Origin: CANJUD01 sp043750035
GTDB taxonomy: Bacteria > Bacteroidota > Bacteroidia > UKL13-3
Length of the DNA: 13,820 bases
Direction of reading: 5' to 3'
NCBI GenBank assembly: GCA_043750035.1
Contig: JAYVCI010000082.1
Location: 1 to 13,820 of the forward strand
Shown one piece after another: positions 13,724 through 13,820 of the stretch (the first letter of the stretch is position 1; each line of letters opens with the position of its first letter). The notes below the pieces were generated by a model. That model was not told where the DNA came from. It worked only from the letters and a program-made list of their open reading frames with translations, and searched no databases. The position numbers and the translations under genes were made by a program.

Positions 13724-13820
13724 TTACTCCTTCACCACCTGCTGCACCGCACCGCCTATCCTTATTATATAAACACCCTTGGGAAAAGAAGACACATCAA
13801 TACTCTTCTGGGTTTGGCCT
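13724..13820 (-). CDS. 3' end of a T9SS cargo protein (C-terminal sorting domain)
   Basis: Only the last 32 codons are inside the window; the gene continues beyond the right edge. The encoded tail includes QKSIDVSSFPKGVYIIRIGG and ends in VVKE before a TAA stop. A short serine or leucine stretch, then PKGVY(I/V)(I/V)RI and a basic end is the classic type A C-terminal sorting signal recognised by the type IX secretion machinery of Bacteroidota. The mature protein is therefore probably secreted or attached to the cell surface after the tail is removed. Nothing can be said about its catalytic or adhesive part. Confidence 0.85.
   Translation of the reverse strand, partial: GQTQKSIDVSSFPKGVYIIRIGGAVQQVVKE

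Overview
The window reads as chromosomal DNA of a member of the Bacteroidota. A truncated gene at the right edge ends in a type IX secretion (T9SS) C-terminal sorting signal. The intergenic regions carry Bacteroidota-type promoter boxes (TAnnTTTG, sometimes with an upstream TTTG-like box), and ftsK lies next to lolA. The DNA is AT-rich with many TATATA runs. The restriction-modification genes and the ftsK paralog look more AT-rich than ftsK, pckA and the enoyl-CoA hydratase gene; this is an impression, not a computed value. No rRNA, tRNA, CRISPR array or transposase gene was recognised.

Layout. Bases 1-261 are a 124-bp tandem repeat with a perfect 17-bp hairpin in each unit, running off the left edge. 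Bases 282-5121 are a defence island: a type III restriction-modification operon (mod then res, minus strand) and a divergent XRE regulator gene (plus strand). The shared promoter region holds helically phased GACAAA-like repeats and a short palindrome that could be an operator. A noncoding stretch of about 440 bases with two stacked hairpins follows. Next is a plus-strand enoyl-CoA hydratase gene (5560-6342). Then come three minus-strand genes, given here in transcription order: lolA (11852-11130), ftsK (10884-8425) and an ftsK-like paralog (8343-6484). Plus-strand pckA (12004-13620) is divergent from lolA. A palindrome and a strong terminator separate pckA from the truncated T9SS cargo gene.

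The most striking item is the 619-residue ftsK paralog just downstream of intact ftsK. Its domains are rearranged: the gamma-type winged helix that ends normal FtsK lies near the N-terminus, between a short membrane anchor and the linker/beta/alpha motor. The motor ends where the gamma domain should begin. The Walker A lysine and serine, the TQRP motif and several conserved arginines are replaced, while Walker B and an 83-residue core that is about 80% identical to FtsK remain. Silent-site divergence with a conserved protein suggests a selected pseudo-ATPase, not a decaying duplicate. It has its own good promoter and is bracketed by inverted heptamer-repeat arrays that begin just after the stop codons of the two neighbouring genes. 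A role as a regulator or partner subunit of the chromosome translocase is a hypothesis.

The remaining genes are ordinary housekeeping functions: lipoprotein transport to the outer membrane (LolA), gluconeogenesis (PckA), fatty-acid or amino-acid degradation (crotonase family) and a surface or secreted protein (T9SS).
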